Made by a program: the position numbers and the translations under genes. Positions 16,208 through 24,188 of a stretch of 34,553 nucleotides of DNA are shown here, piece after piece. Where the stretch lies: NCBI GenBank assembly GCA_020025015.1, contig JAHHSV010000012.1, forward strand, positions 1-34,553, in the 5' to 3' direction. Source of the stretch: Anaeroplasmataceae bacterium (GTDB lineage: Bacteria > Bacillota_I > Bacilli_A > Acholeplasmatales > Anaeroplasmataceae). The stretch's first letter is position 1. Each line of letters starts with the position of its first letter. The notes under the pieces are model-generated. The model saw only the letters and a list, made by a program, of their open reading frames with translations. It had not been told where the DNA came from and did not search any database.

Positions 16208-18841
16208 ATGATTAAGATTAGTAATTTAGATAAGTATTATTCTAAGGGTAAGGAAAATGAGATTCATGTAATTAATAGGGTTAATTTAGCCTTGCCTGAT
16301 ACAGGCCTAGTTTCCTTTTTAGGACCATCTGGCTGTGGAAAAACTACGCTTTTAAATGTCATTGGTGGCTTAGATAAAGGTGATAGTGGGGTAATTGAAT
16401 ATGATGGCTTAAGGCTAGAAAAATATAAGCCAAAGCTTATCGATAGCTTTCGTAATGAAAATATTAGCTATGTATTTCAAAATTATTTATTGTTACCTGA
16501 TTTAACGGTTTATGAAAATTTACGTCTAGCGCTTGAGATTATTGGCGTTATGGATAAGGATGAGGTTGATAAAAGAATAACCTATACCTTAACTGCCGTT
16601 GGTATGTATAAATATCGTAAGAAGTTTGCGAGAGCCTTAAGTGGTGGCCAGCAGCAAAGGGTTGCGATAGCGAGAGCTCTATTAAAGAATTCTAAAATTA
16701 TTTTAGCTGATGAGCCAACTGGTAACCTTGATAAAAAGAATTCTGTTGAGGTTATGAATATCTTAAAGAAGGTTAGTGAAAAAACCTTGGTTTTATTAGT
16801 AACCCATAATAAGGAATTGGCTGAATTTTATAGTGATAAGATTTTATTATTAAAGGATGGCGAGGTTTTAAATGAAAGGGAAGGAAGCCTTGATACCTTA
16901 GCTAATTTTTCAGATAATACAATTTATTTAGAGGATTTAAATAAAGCAGAAGATATTGTTTCTGGTCTTAATTTAAAGCTATATAGTGATACTAATAGTG
17001 AGGCTTCAATTAGAATTATCAGAAAAAACGATCGCTTATTTATTGATTCTGATTTAGAAATTCAGCTTATTAATAATAATGTTAAGATCTTAGAAAATAG
17101 AGAAAAAGAAATAAGCAAGGAAAACATTCGTGATTTTGATTATGATACCTCTTGGTATAGTAAGCCTTTAACAAAGGAAAAGGAAAGCTTTTTTAAAATC
17201 TTTAAATATGATTTTCTTAATCTTTTTAGGTCAAAGCGTAAGGCTAAGGTTTTTAATTTTTTGTTTATTTTAATTGGTGCTCTATTTGCGATAACTACGA
17301 TAATTCTTGCTAATGCTATTAGCCAAGAAATTAACTTTACAGGGCTTAAGGATAAGTATAGGGTTGAGTTTAACTATAATGATGCAAATGATGTTAGGGA
17401 TAAGCTTACTAGGGCTTATGATTTAGGCTATATAGATGAGTTTAGTAATTTTGAGGAAGCAAGAATTAGGGTAATTAATAATAAAACATTTCTCGAGTCA
17501 AGCGAATTTAGAGGAAGCTATGATTTAATGCCTTCAAGCTATATTCATAAGAGTGAATTACTTTTGGGTAAGCTACCAGGTATCACTAATGCTTTAATAA
17601 CTAAGGGTATAGCTTCAAGTATGCTAGATAATTTGGGCTTAAGTGATTATGATGCCTTAATTGGCCGTGAGCTTGAAATTGATGAAGGAAAAAGATTAAC
17701 TATTTCGGGAATCACTAATAATGATGGTATGGCAATTTATGTTAATCCAATTAGTGGTATTTTCAATAATACAAATAAATATGAGGTATATAATTCAACC
17801 TATAATTATTTTTATAAGGATGATTTAAGCTATGAGCTACTTGAAGGTAGAGATATAGGAGATGGAACCTTTGAGGCGGTTGCCTTTAGCAATACTAATT
17901 TTAAGGTGGGAGATATAGTACCAGTTTCTGCCTATTATGGTGACGCTAGTGATTTTAGCAAATATGATGTTAAAATTGTTGGAATTGCGAAGCCTTTAAA
18001 ATACGCTGATTATGAAAGAGGCTTAATTATTAGTGATAAGAAGCTTATACGTGGGCTTATTAGAACTAATGTGGGTGATTATGCTCCTTCAAGCTTAGCT
18101 TCCTATGAGATTATATCTGGTAGAGATGTTGAAAATGTTGATGAATGTTTAGTACCTGATAATTCTATGCTAGAGGATGAAGCTTCTTTTGGTAAATACA
18201 AAATAGTTGGTACCTATAGGGCAAAGCGTAGTGATTTCTTTGATTCAGCAATTATTAGTGAAAAGGCCTACAATTATGATTTGCCAAATAGCTTTAGTGA
18301 AAAGATTAATACAAGCTATGAATATTTAGGCTTTAGTGTTAATAACCTAGAGGCCTTAAGGGAGCTTTTAGTAGGTTACAATATTGATACTATTTATAAT
18401 TTACAGGCTAAGAATCTAAAAAGCCAAAAGATGGATGGTATAATTGTTAACTTATCAATTGCTTTAGGCTTATTAGCTGTTTCAACAATTTATGTTTATT
18501 TCATTATGCGTAGTAAGCTTATTTCATCAATTTATCCAACGGCTGTTTTAAGAAGCATTGGAGCCTCAAAGGGATTTATTTATAGGAGGTTTTTAATTGA
18601 GCTTTTGGTTATAACCCTATTTACTAATTTGTTGGGCTTTTTAGGCGTTCATCTAATTTATTTTGGTATTGTATCAGCAGTTGAAAGTCTTTTAGGCTCT
18701 AGCTTTTTTGTAACAAATATTGGTCTATTTTTTGCAGGGATTCTTGCGATATTCCTTGTTAACTTTAGTGTGGGAATTTTGCCAATTCATAGATATTTAA
18801 AGGATACACCTTATGAAGCTACTAGCAAGTATGACATTTAG
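16208..18841 (+). CDS. ABC transporter: ATPase fused to FtsX-type permease (second of a pair)
   Basis: This is an 877-residue partner of the preceding gene. The ATPase (residues 1-220) has Walker A G-P-S-G-C-G-K-T-T (39-47), FQNYL Q-loop, signature L-S-G-G-Q-Q-Q-R, Walker B I-I-L-A-D-E-P-T-G-N-L-D and V-T-H-N. A ~110-residue linker follows, then a membrane helix (about 347-372), a large extracytoplasmic domain (about 375-745) and three C-terminal helices with the FtsX-like I-L-P-I-H-R-Y end. The extracytoplasmic part is about 100 residues longer than in its neighbour, so the dimer is asymmetric. The start ATG follows AAGGAGGAA that lies at the end of the upstream gene. It is the last gene of the operon. 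Substrate is unknown. Confidence 0.9.
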   Translation: MIKISNLDKYYSKGKENEIHVINRVNLALPDTGLVSFLGPSGCGKTTLLNVIGGLDKGDSGVIEYDGLRLEKYKPKLIDSFRNENISYVFQNYLLLPDLTVYENLRLALEIIGVMDKDEVDKRITYTLTAVGMYKYRKKFARALSGGQQQRVAIARALLKNSKIILADEPTGNLDKKNSVEVMNILKKVSEKTLVLLVTHNKELAEFYSDKILLLKDGEVLNEREGSLDTLANFSDNTIYLEDLNKAEDIVSGLNLKLYSDTNSEASIRIIRKNDRLFIDSDLEIQLINNNVKILENREKEISKENIRDFDYDTSWYSKPLTKEKESFFKIFKYDFLNLFRSKRKAKVFNFLFILIGALFAITTIILANAISQEINFTGLKDKYRVEFNYNDANDVRDKLTRAYDLGYIDEFSNFEEARIRVINNKTFLESSEFRGSYDLMPSSYIHKSELLLGKLPGITNALITKGIASSMLDNLGLSDYDALIGRELEIDEGKRLTISGITNNDGMAIYVNPISGIFNNTNKYEVYNSTYNYFYKDDLSYELLEGRDIGDGTFEAVAFSNTNFKVGDIVPVSAYYGDASDFSKYDVKIVGIAKPLKYADYERGLIISDKKLIRGLIRTNVGDYAPSSLASYEIISGRDVENVDECLVPDNSMLEDEASFGKYKIVGTYRAKRSDFFDSAIISEKAYNYDLPNSFSEKINTSYEYLGFSVNNLEALRELLVGYNIDTIYNLQAKNLKSQKMDGIIVNLSIALGLLAVSTIYVYFIMRSKLISSIYPTAVLRSIGASKGFIYRRFLIELLVITLFTNLLGFLGVHLIYFGIVSAVESLLGSSFFVTNIGLFFAGILAIFLVNFSVGILPIHRYLKDTPYEATSKYDI

Positions 18842-18944
18842 CTTTAAGCAAATAAGTATAAAAATAAGGCCTTTTACGGTATAATTAATATGTTAAGGTA
18901 GTTAAAATTACTATCTTTCTTAGAAGCTTTAAGGAGGAAAAATC

Positions 18945-19400
18945 ATGATAGGAAAAATTTATCATGTTGGTTTAACGGTTAGTGATATCGATAGATCAAT
19001 TAAGTTTTATAGAGATGTTTTAGGTCTAGAATTTCAAGGCGAAATTTTAATGGAAGGACCTAGTACAGACATTCTATTTAATATGCCTAATTCTAAATGT
19101 AGGGTTGCCTATTTAAATGGTAGTAAGCTAGTTCATACTCCACCAGTTGAGCTAATTCAATTTATTGATAATAAAGCTCGTCATAGTGAGTCTGATTTAT
19201 TTAAAACCTCAATTAGTGAAATTTGCTTTGAGGTTAAGGATATTGATAAGGTCTATGAGCATTTAATTGCGAATAACGTTGAGTGCTTATCTAGTCCACA
19301 GTTCTTTGATTTTACAAAGGATGGTATGGGTAAGAGCAAGGCCTTATATTTTAAGGATCCTGATGGAATCATATTAGAGCTTATGGAAGCAGTAGAATAG
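18945..19400 (+). CDS. VOC/glyoxalase-family protein
   Basis: The 151-residue protein has the paired beta-alpha-beta3 modules of the vicinal oxygen chelate superfamily: HVGLTVSDIDRSIKFYRDVLG at the N-terminus and YFKDPDGIILELME at the C-terminus. Likely metal ligands include His7, a Glu in V-E-L-I-Q-F and a Glu in the last strand. The third usual ligand, the His that opens the second module, appears as Glu in SEICFEV, so metal choice or activity may differ from glyoxalase I. Members range from glyoxalase I to epimerases and dioxygenases, so the substrate is not assignable. The ribosome site AAGGAGG is 8 nt before the ATG. It ends in a tetraloop terminator that contains its stop codon. TATAAT at 18880-18885 is a possible promoter. 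Confidence 0.83.
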   Translation: MIGKIYHVGLTVSDIDRSIKFYRDVLGLEFQGEILMEGPSTDILFNMPNSKCRVAYLNGSKLVHTPPVELIQFIDNKARHSESDLFKTSISEICFEVKDIDKVYEHLIANNVECLSSPQFFDFTKDGMGKSKALYFKDPDGIILELMEAVE

Positions 19401-19424
19401 AGGTTCGCCTCTATTCTTTTTTTT
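19395..19424 (+). terminator. UUCG-loop terminator of the VOC gene
   Basis: A perfect 9-bp stem (19395-19403 with 19408-19416) closes a TTCG tetraloop, followed by eight T. The TAG stop of the gene (19398-19400) is part of the stem. Confidence 0.92.
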
Positions 19425-19433
19425 AATTTATTA

Positions 19434-19462
19434 TTGACATATGTCAAGAATAAGCGTAAGAT
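19434..19462 (+). promoter_or_regulatory. promoter and palindrome before the DUF134 gene
   Basis: TTGACA (19434-19439) stands 17 bp from TAAGAT (19457-19462). The -35 box is the left half of a perfect 14-bp palindrome, TTGACATATGTCAA (19434-19447), which could be a repressor operator. It may be bound by the DUF134 protein encoded next, but this is inference. Confidence 0.6.
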
Positions 19463-19484
19463 AGATATGAAAAGGAATGATAGT

Positions 19485-20210
19485 ATGGCAAGAGGATGTA
19501 TTAAAAGATGCGTTTGTAAGGAACCAAGCTATAAAGAATTTAAAGCGATAGCAGGAACTAATGAGCTAATTAATTTAACGGTTGATGAATATGAAACAAT
19601 CAGATGCATTGATCTAAATAAAATGACTCAGGATGATACGGCTAAGATTATGCAGGTTGGTCGTACTACCGTTCAGGCTATTTATGAAAGCGCAAGATTT
19701 AAAATAGCAAGCTTTTTAATTAATGGTAGTAACTTAGAAATTAGAGGTGGCGATTATTATCTATGTAGTGGTAATAATGAAAGCTGTCCCCATCTAGAAT
19801 ATTGCAAAAAAATCAAGGAGGGAAAAGAAATGAAAATTGCAGTAACTCATAGTAATGGTAATGTATTTGAGCATTTTGGTAAGACTGAGGAATTTAAGCT
19901 TTATGATGTTAATGAGGGTAAGGTTTTAAAGAGTGAGGTTGTTTCAACTAATGGTAAGGGCCATGGGGCTTTAGCTGGCTTATTAGCTGAGCTTGGGGTT
20001 GATGTTTTAATTTGTGGTGGCTTAGGCGGCGGTGCTGTTGAGGCCTTAAAGCGTAATCAAATTAAGCTTGTTGCAGGTGCTAGTGGAAATTGTGATTTAT
20101 TAGTAGAAAAGTTCTTAAAAAATGAGCTTGCTTTAAATGATACACCTAGCTGTAATCATCATGAGCATGATGGAAATCATCAATGCCATTGTGGTAAGCA
20201 TCACGAATAA
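19485..20210 (+). CDS. DUF134 DNA-binding domain fused to NifX/NifB-type dinitrogenase cofactor domain
   Basis: Residues 1-95 are DUF134, a small HTH protein family whose N-terminus normally reads M-A-R-P... and here M-A-R-G-C-I-K-R-C. Residues 24-80 form a sigma-like helix-turn-helix (LTVDEYETIRCIDLN, then KIMQVGRTTVQAIYESARF). Residues 116-220 are a Dinitrogenase iron-molybdenum cofactor domain of the NifX/VnfX type (MKIAVTHSNGNVFEHFGKTE, later CGGLGGGAVEALK). The C-terminus is His-rich (HHEHDGNHQCHCGKHHE) and may bind metal. The ATG at 19485 was chosen over the TTG at 19434, which is the promoter. Inside the gene, at 19830, a perfect Shine-Dalgarno and ATG could start the NifX part alone. 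No nitrogenase genes are nearby, so a metal- or iron-sulfur-sensing role is more likely. Confidence 0.88.
   Translation: MARGCIKRCVCKEPSYKEFKAIAGTNELINLTVDEYETIRCIDLNKMTQDDTAKIMQVGRTTVQAIYESARFKIASFLINGSNLEIRGGDYYLCSGNNESCPHLEYCKKIKEGKEMKIAVTHSNGNVFEHFGKTEEFKLYDVNEGKVLKSEVVSTNGKGHGALAGLLAELGVDVLICGGLGGGAVEALKRNQIKLVAGASGNCDLLVEKFLKNELALNDTPSCNHHEHDGNHQCHCGKHHE
19815..19832 (+). promoter_or_regulatory. internal ribosome binding site and in-frame ATG in the DUF134-NifX gene
   Basis: AAGGAGGG (19815-19822), then 7 nt, then ATG (19830-19832) in the frame of the surrounding gene. It would give a 126-residue NifX-domain protein. The quality equals the best gene-start sites in this window. Confidence 0.6.
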
Positions 20211-20227
20211 TTTAATAAATGCTTGGC

Positions 20228-20260
20228 AAAAGGATTAGCTTTTTTAGGCTAATCTTTTTT
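20228..20260 (+). terminator. terminator after the DUF134-NifX gene
   Basis: Arms 20228-20239 and 20248-20259 (GATTAGC with GCTAATC plus A/T extension) form a hairpin whose right arm runs into the T-run. Confidence 0.88.
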
Positions 20261-20386
20261 GTTGTAAAAGTTTTAAAAAGAATTATAATATAAGAAATGA
20301 AATGAAAGAAATCGAGAAAATAAGGCGTATATTTTAGTGAATAATAGCTTTTAAGCCTTAAAATCACGATTTAGGAGGTCATATTT

Positions 20387-21193
20387 ATGGATAAGGTAGA
20401 CTTACATATTCATAGCTTTTATAGTGATGGTACAATGTCTCCAAGTGAGATTATCGCCGAGGCAAAGCGCTTAGGAATTAAGAAGATTGCGATAACTGAT
20501 CATAATGTCTTAGAGGGTAATGACTTAGCCTTAAGCCTAGCGCCAGACTACGTAATTCCTGGTGTTGAAATTGATGCCTTAGAGGATGGAATCGATGTTC
20601 ATATTCTTGCCTATAATTATAATTTAGCTGATCAGGAATTTAGAAAATTTATTAAAGAAAATAATCAAAAGCTTATGGAAACTGATGATATGCTAATTGA
20701 TAAAATGATTGCTGGTGGAGAGCCATTAAGTAAAAACGAGTATAAAAATTATCAGTATGATCGCAGGCTTGGTGGCTGGAAGGCCTTAAATTATTTAATT
20801 GAGCTAGGTTATATTAAAACTGTTCCAGATTGCTTTAAGCTAATGGCTAAATTTAATCACTCTCACGCTAATATTCCTTTTTTGAGTGTAGAAGAGGTAA
20901 TTAAGATTATTCACAAGGCTGGTGGTAAGGCAGTTCTTGCCCATCCTGGTAAAACATTTAGCTTAGAAAAAATGGATTATTATTTAGAAAAGATTATTTC
21001 CTATGGTATTGATGGAATTGAAGCCTATTATCCTGCTCACTCCTTAGATTTTAGAATGAAGCTAAGTGATCTAGCTAAAAGAAATAATTTACTTATTACC
21101 TGTGGTAATGATTGTCATGGGACCTTCCAAAGTACTTGGATTGGTGAGGTTCAAGCTGATATCAAGGATTTAAATTTAGAGGGCTTAATTTAA
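20387..21193 (+). CDS. PHP-domain phosphoesterase
   Basis: The 268-residue protein is a PHP (polymerase and histidinol phosphatase) metallohydrolase of the TrpH/YciV type, whose members include nucleoside 3',5'-bisphosphate phosphatase and 5'-3' RNase activities. Visible metal-binding motifs are H7-I-H9 with Asp14 in HIHSFYSDG, TDHN near residue 45, GVEIDALE near 62, HAGGKAVLAHPGK (about 182-195) and GNDCHG near 242. Residues 190-200 (A-H-P-G-K) match the third motif. Start: ATG with TAGGAGGT 8 nt ahead. It is a single gene with its own terminator, and the substrate cannot be fixed by sequence. Confidence 0.87.
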   Translation: MDKVDLHIHSFYSDGTMSPSEIIAEAKRLGIKKIAITDHNVLEGNDLALSLAPDYVIPGVEIDALEDGIDVHILAYNYNLADQEFRKFIKENNQKLMETDDMLIDKMIAGGEPLSKNEYKNYQYDRRLGGWKALNYLIELGYIKTVPDCFKLMAKFNHSHANIPFLSVEEVIKIIHKAGGKAVLAHPGKTFSLEKMDYYLEKIISYGIDGIEAYYPAHSLDFRMKLSDLAKRNNLLITCGNDCHGTFQSTWIGEVQADIKDLNLEGLI

Positions 21194-21218
21194 GGGAGAT
21201 TAAAAAACTCTCTTTTTT
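21192..21218 (+). terminator. terminator after the PHP gene
   Basis: AGGGAGA and TCTCTTTT pair around TTAAAAAAC (two G-U pairs) and are followed by T. The gene's TAA overlaps the left edge. Confidence 0.75.
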
Positions 21219-21271
21219 CTTATTTTAAATTGTGTTAAAATAAACTGTTTTTATCTAAAGGGGGCTTAATA

Positions 21272-22664
21272 GTGGAAAAAATTAAGGAGAAGTATGGATT
21301 ATTAGCCTCAATTTCAATGGTAGTTGGTATTGTTGTCGGTACAGGTATTTTCTTTAAGGCAGGGGATGTCTTAAAGGAGGTAAATGGTAATCTTGGTTTA
21401 TCAATTTTAGCATGGGTAATTGGTGGCTTAATAATGATTATTATGAGCTATAACTTTGCTAATATTTCTTTAAAATATCATGGAATCAGTAGTATGGCGG
21501 ATTTTGCTAGAGAAACTGTCGGGAAGAAATATGGTTTTATCGTTGGTGTCTTTGCTAAATACATTTATTTTCCAGCGATGACTGCGACAGTAGCCTTTGT
21601 TGTTGGTATGTATTTTTGTGAGGCTGCAGGCTTTAAAGGTCCAAATTTTCCTTTTAGTATGCCCGTTTTTTTAAGTGGCTTTATCTTTTTAAGTTTGTTA
21701 GTTTTAATGCATATTTTAGCACCTATTATTAGTGGTAGGATTCAAGTTTCAACAACTATTATTAAAATGATTCCTTTATTATTAATGGGAATTGTTGGAA
21801 TTATTGTTGGTTTAGTAAATAACACCTTAATTGAAAATGTGACCGAGGTTTCAACTATTACTGGTGGTAATGGCTTCTTTGCAGCAATCTGTGTTACAGC
21901 CTTTGCCAATGAGGGTTGGATTTGTGCAACTAATTTAGGTCAGGAAATTAAAAATGGTAAGAAGAATCTTTCCTTAGCTTTAATTTTAGGTACCTTTATT
22001 GTAGTTATCATTTATCTGCTTTGTAGTTATCATTTATCTGCTTTATAGTATTGGTTTATTTGGGGCTAATACAAGTGAAAATATAATGGGTAATCCTACT
22101 GAGGCGGTTAGAGGGGCTTTTGCTAATCTATTTGGTAATGGCTTTGCGAGTCTTTTAATTATTATTGTTTTAATTAGTGCGATTGGTACGCTTAATGGGT
22201 TAAGCCTAGCTAATAGTAGATCTAGCTATGCCCTAGCCTATAATGAGGATGGTTACCTACAGGATAAAATGCTAAAGCTTACTAAGAAAAGTAATACTCC
22301 GTTATTATCCTCAATAGTCGGTTATGTTTTAGCCTGCTTGTGGCTTATCTATTATTATGTTAGTCAAACTAATGATTTAGCAGCAGGTATTGGGTTTCCG
22401 TTTGATTCAAGTGAGCTTCCAATCATAAGTGCCTATATGGTATATATTCCAATCTTAATTATGTTTATGGTTAGGTCATCAGAGCTAGGTATTTTAAAGC
22501 GATATATTGCGCCTTCCTTTGGTGTAGCATCAGCTTTATTTATGATTGGAGCATCTATTTATCGTCATGGTATTAATACCCTATATTATTTAATTTTCTT
22601 TGTAGCAGTAATTTTAATTGCATTAGTAGCTGAATGTTTTAGAGTAAAGAAAAAGCATGGGTAG
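21272..22664 (+). pseudogene. APC-family amino acid permease, disrupted by a 22-bp tandem duplication
   Basis: The first part (GTG at 21272, AAAGGGGG upstream) runs to a TAG at 22046-22048. The second continues from about 22045 to the TAG at 22662-22664. Together they form one amino acid-polyamine-organocation transporter with about twelve hydrophobic segments. GIVVGTGIFFKAGDVL near residue 18 is the conserved APC substrate-contact helix (G-T-G-I-F). The break falls near residue 250 in a membrane helix. An exact 22-bp unit is repeated in tandem there (22001-22022, 22023-22044), which shifts the frame by +1. Deleting one copy restores a continuous reading, I-I-Y-L-L-Y-S-I-G-L-F-G-A-N-T-S, of 456 residues in all. 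The damage must be very recent or reversible: both halves are otherwise free of decay. It resembles serine/threonine-type exchangers, substrate unknown. Confidence 0.93.
21999..22044 (+). repeat. perfect 22-bp tandem duplication in the permease gene
   Basis: Two identical 22-bp copies (22001-22022 and 22023-22044), both preceded by TT, begin GTAGTTATCA and end TATCTGCTTT. The unit is not a multiple of three. This 46-bp block explains the frame break in the permease. Confidence 0.97.
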
Positions 22665-22676
22665 TCATGCTTTTTT
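22649..22676. terminator. bidirectional terminator between permease and pyroglutamyl peptidase genes
   Basis: AAAAAGCATG and CATGCTTTTTT pair around GGTAGT. It ends the permease gene on the plus strand and the pcp gene on the minus strand. The permease stop lies in its loop. Confidence 0.88.
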
Positions 22677-23229
22677 AGTTATTTAAATATTTAATTATTT
22701 CTAGTAAGGCTTTAACCTCATCATTATAGCTTAGGTTATCATAGCTAGGTAGATGAATGAATAAGCCCTTATAATTATATTTTTCTTGTAGCTCTAAAAG
22801 ATTATAGTAAACGGTATTACAAACATAGCTTCCAGCTGATGTTGAAATATCAGCCTTAATATTAGAAACGGCTAGGACCTTTAGTAAATCGTTTAGATTT
22901 AAGCTAGTAAAGTAGGCTTCCTTGCCATTTGGCTTAATTAGCTTACCGGTTATGAGATTATTGTCATTATCTGTAATGCTCGCTCTTTGATAATTAATTG
23001 CGCAAAGCTCAAGGCTTAGGTAAGCTCTTTTATTAGCTAGACCTAAGGAGATAACAATATCAGGCTTTACCTCTTTAATTTTAGCCTCTAAAAGATCTCT
23101 TACGCGTAAATAGCTTACGGGAAGAAGTAGGGTTTCAATATTTTCACTTTTTAAATCCTTTAAAATATCTCCTGAGGGATTCGTTTCATTTCTACTAAAG
23201 GGCTCAAAGCCTGTAATTAAAAATTTCAT
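22675..23229 (-). CDS. pcp: pyroglutamyl-peptidase I (pyrrolidone-carboxylate peptidase)
   Basis: This C15 cysteine peptidase removes N-terminal pyroglutamate from peptides in the cytoplasm. The N-terminus MKFLITGFEPFSRNETNPS is the Pcp signature. The catalytic triad is visible as Glu74 (in LSLELCAIN), Cys137 (SAGSYVCN) and His159 (LFIHLPS). At 184 residues it is slightly shorter than the usual ~200-215; the tail after the His is short. I chose the ATG at 23229, preceded by GTGGTGA, rather than an upstream in-frame ATG at 23253 that falls in the promoter region. A minus-strand TATAAT lies at 23247-23242. It is convergent with the permease gene and divergent from the membrane-protein pair. Confidence 0.93.
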   Translation of the reverse strand: MKFLITGFEPFSRNETNPSGDILKDLKSENIETLLLPVSYLRVRDLLEAKIKEVKPDIVISLGLANKRAYLSLELCAINYQRASITDNDNNLITGKLIKPNGKEAYFTSLNLNDLLKVLAVSNIKADISTSAGSYVCNTVYYNLLELQEKYNYKGLFIHLPSYDNLSYNDEVKALLEIIKYLNN

Positions 23230-23308
23230 TTTATCACCACTTTTATTATACACTATTTATAAAAAAACTAAAAAGTAATATAATAGAATAACGTTTGGAG
23301 GGCTTATT

Positions 23309-24187
23309 ATGATAAAGCAAAGCATCAAAAATTATTTTATAAATTTAAAGCATTTCTTTACACCCCTTGGAACCTTCTTCCTAGGTGTAGTTTTAGGTCT
23401 ATCGGTTTTAATGCCTGGATCAATCAATTTAATTTCTAATTTAGGTCAAAATGTTGGTGATTTAATTAATAATACAACCCTAAATTTTGATGCTTTAATG
23501 GATACTATAATTTCTAACATTAGTGATTTAAATTGGGCTGATTTTGGTTCGGCAATGCGCACATTATTTAATCCTGAATTCTTAGCTAAGGTTTTAGATA
23601 GTGCTCTACATGCTTTAGTAGGTGGGGATTATGGTATTTATGCCGATGAGATAGCTATTATGATTGATAATACGATTAAGGGCTTTATCCCTTTAGCGGT
23701 AGTGCTTATTATTACAAGTATTTTAGGTTTGATTTTAGGCTTCTTCTTAACTAAATATTTAGTTAGAAAGGAAGTAGCGAAAAGAACCTTTGGTAAGTTT
23801 ATTTTAGCAACCCTTGTTGATTCTATTTTATCTGCTGCTGTAATTGCCTTTATTATTTGGCTTTCAACCATTTGGAAATATAGTGGTATTTTTGTTTTAT
23901 TAGTTGCGATTATTTTATTTAGCTTTACCTCTTTATTGGAGGCTTATATTGTTCACAAAAATGATAAGCTTAAATTTAAGACGGTTGTTAATTTAAAGAA
24001 TAGTGGTTTTTTATCAACATCTAATGCTTTAATCTTTGTTTTATCAATTCTATTTATTGGTTTAGTTAGCTATTTAATTAATCCTTTTGTTGGTGTGTTT
24101 GTTGGGGTATCCTTTGTTGAAATTGCCTTTGTCGTTATTAATTTAAATGCTGAGGCTTATGTTAAGAGCTTAGCTGAAAGGAAGTAG
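23309..24187 (+). CDS. polytopic membrane protein of unknown function
   Basis: The 292-residue protein has about five hydrophobic segments (near 20-40, 125-150, 168-190, 195-215 and 240-275) and a ~75-residue soluble loop between the first two, rich in Asn and Asp. I recognise no catalytic motif. Its ATG has GGAGGGC 8 nt ahead. The next gene, a FUSC-HAD fusion, starts 1 nt after its stop, so the two proteins are made together and may act together in the membrane. A TATAAT at 23279-23284 is a likely -10 box. No function is claimed. Confidence 0.8.
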   Translation: MIKQSIKNYFINLKHFFTPLGTFFLGVVLGLSVLMPGSINLISNLGQNVGDLINNTTLNFDALMDTIISNISDLNWADFGSAMRTLFNPEFLAKVLDSALHALVGGDYGIYADEIAIMIDNTIKGFIPLAVVLIITSILGLILGFFLTKYLVRKEVAKRTFGKFILATLVDSILSAAVIAFIIWLSTIWKYSGIFVLLVAIILFSFTSLLEAYIVHKNDKLKFKTVVNLKNSGFLSTSNALIFVLSILFIGLVSYLINPFVGVFVGVSFVEIAFVVINLNAEAYVKSLAERK

Positions 24188-24188
24188 T

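Noticed and set aside
14170..18841. Bacitracin/lantibiotic resistance module
   Set aside because: BceAB-type systems have a separate ATPase and a two-component sensor; neither is present here.
19434..19484. TTG start for the DUF134 gene at 19434
   Set aside because: It is the -35 box of the promoter, and DUF134 proteins begin M-A-R, which fits the ATG at 19485.
19485..20210. Nitrogen fixation gene
   Set aside because: The NifX-type domain occurs in many non-fixing bacteria, and there are no nif genes in the window.
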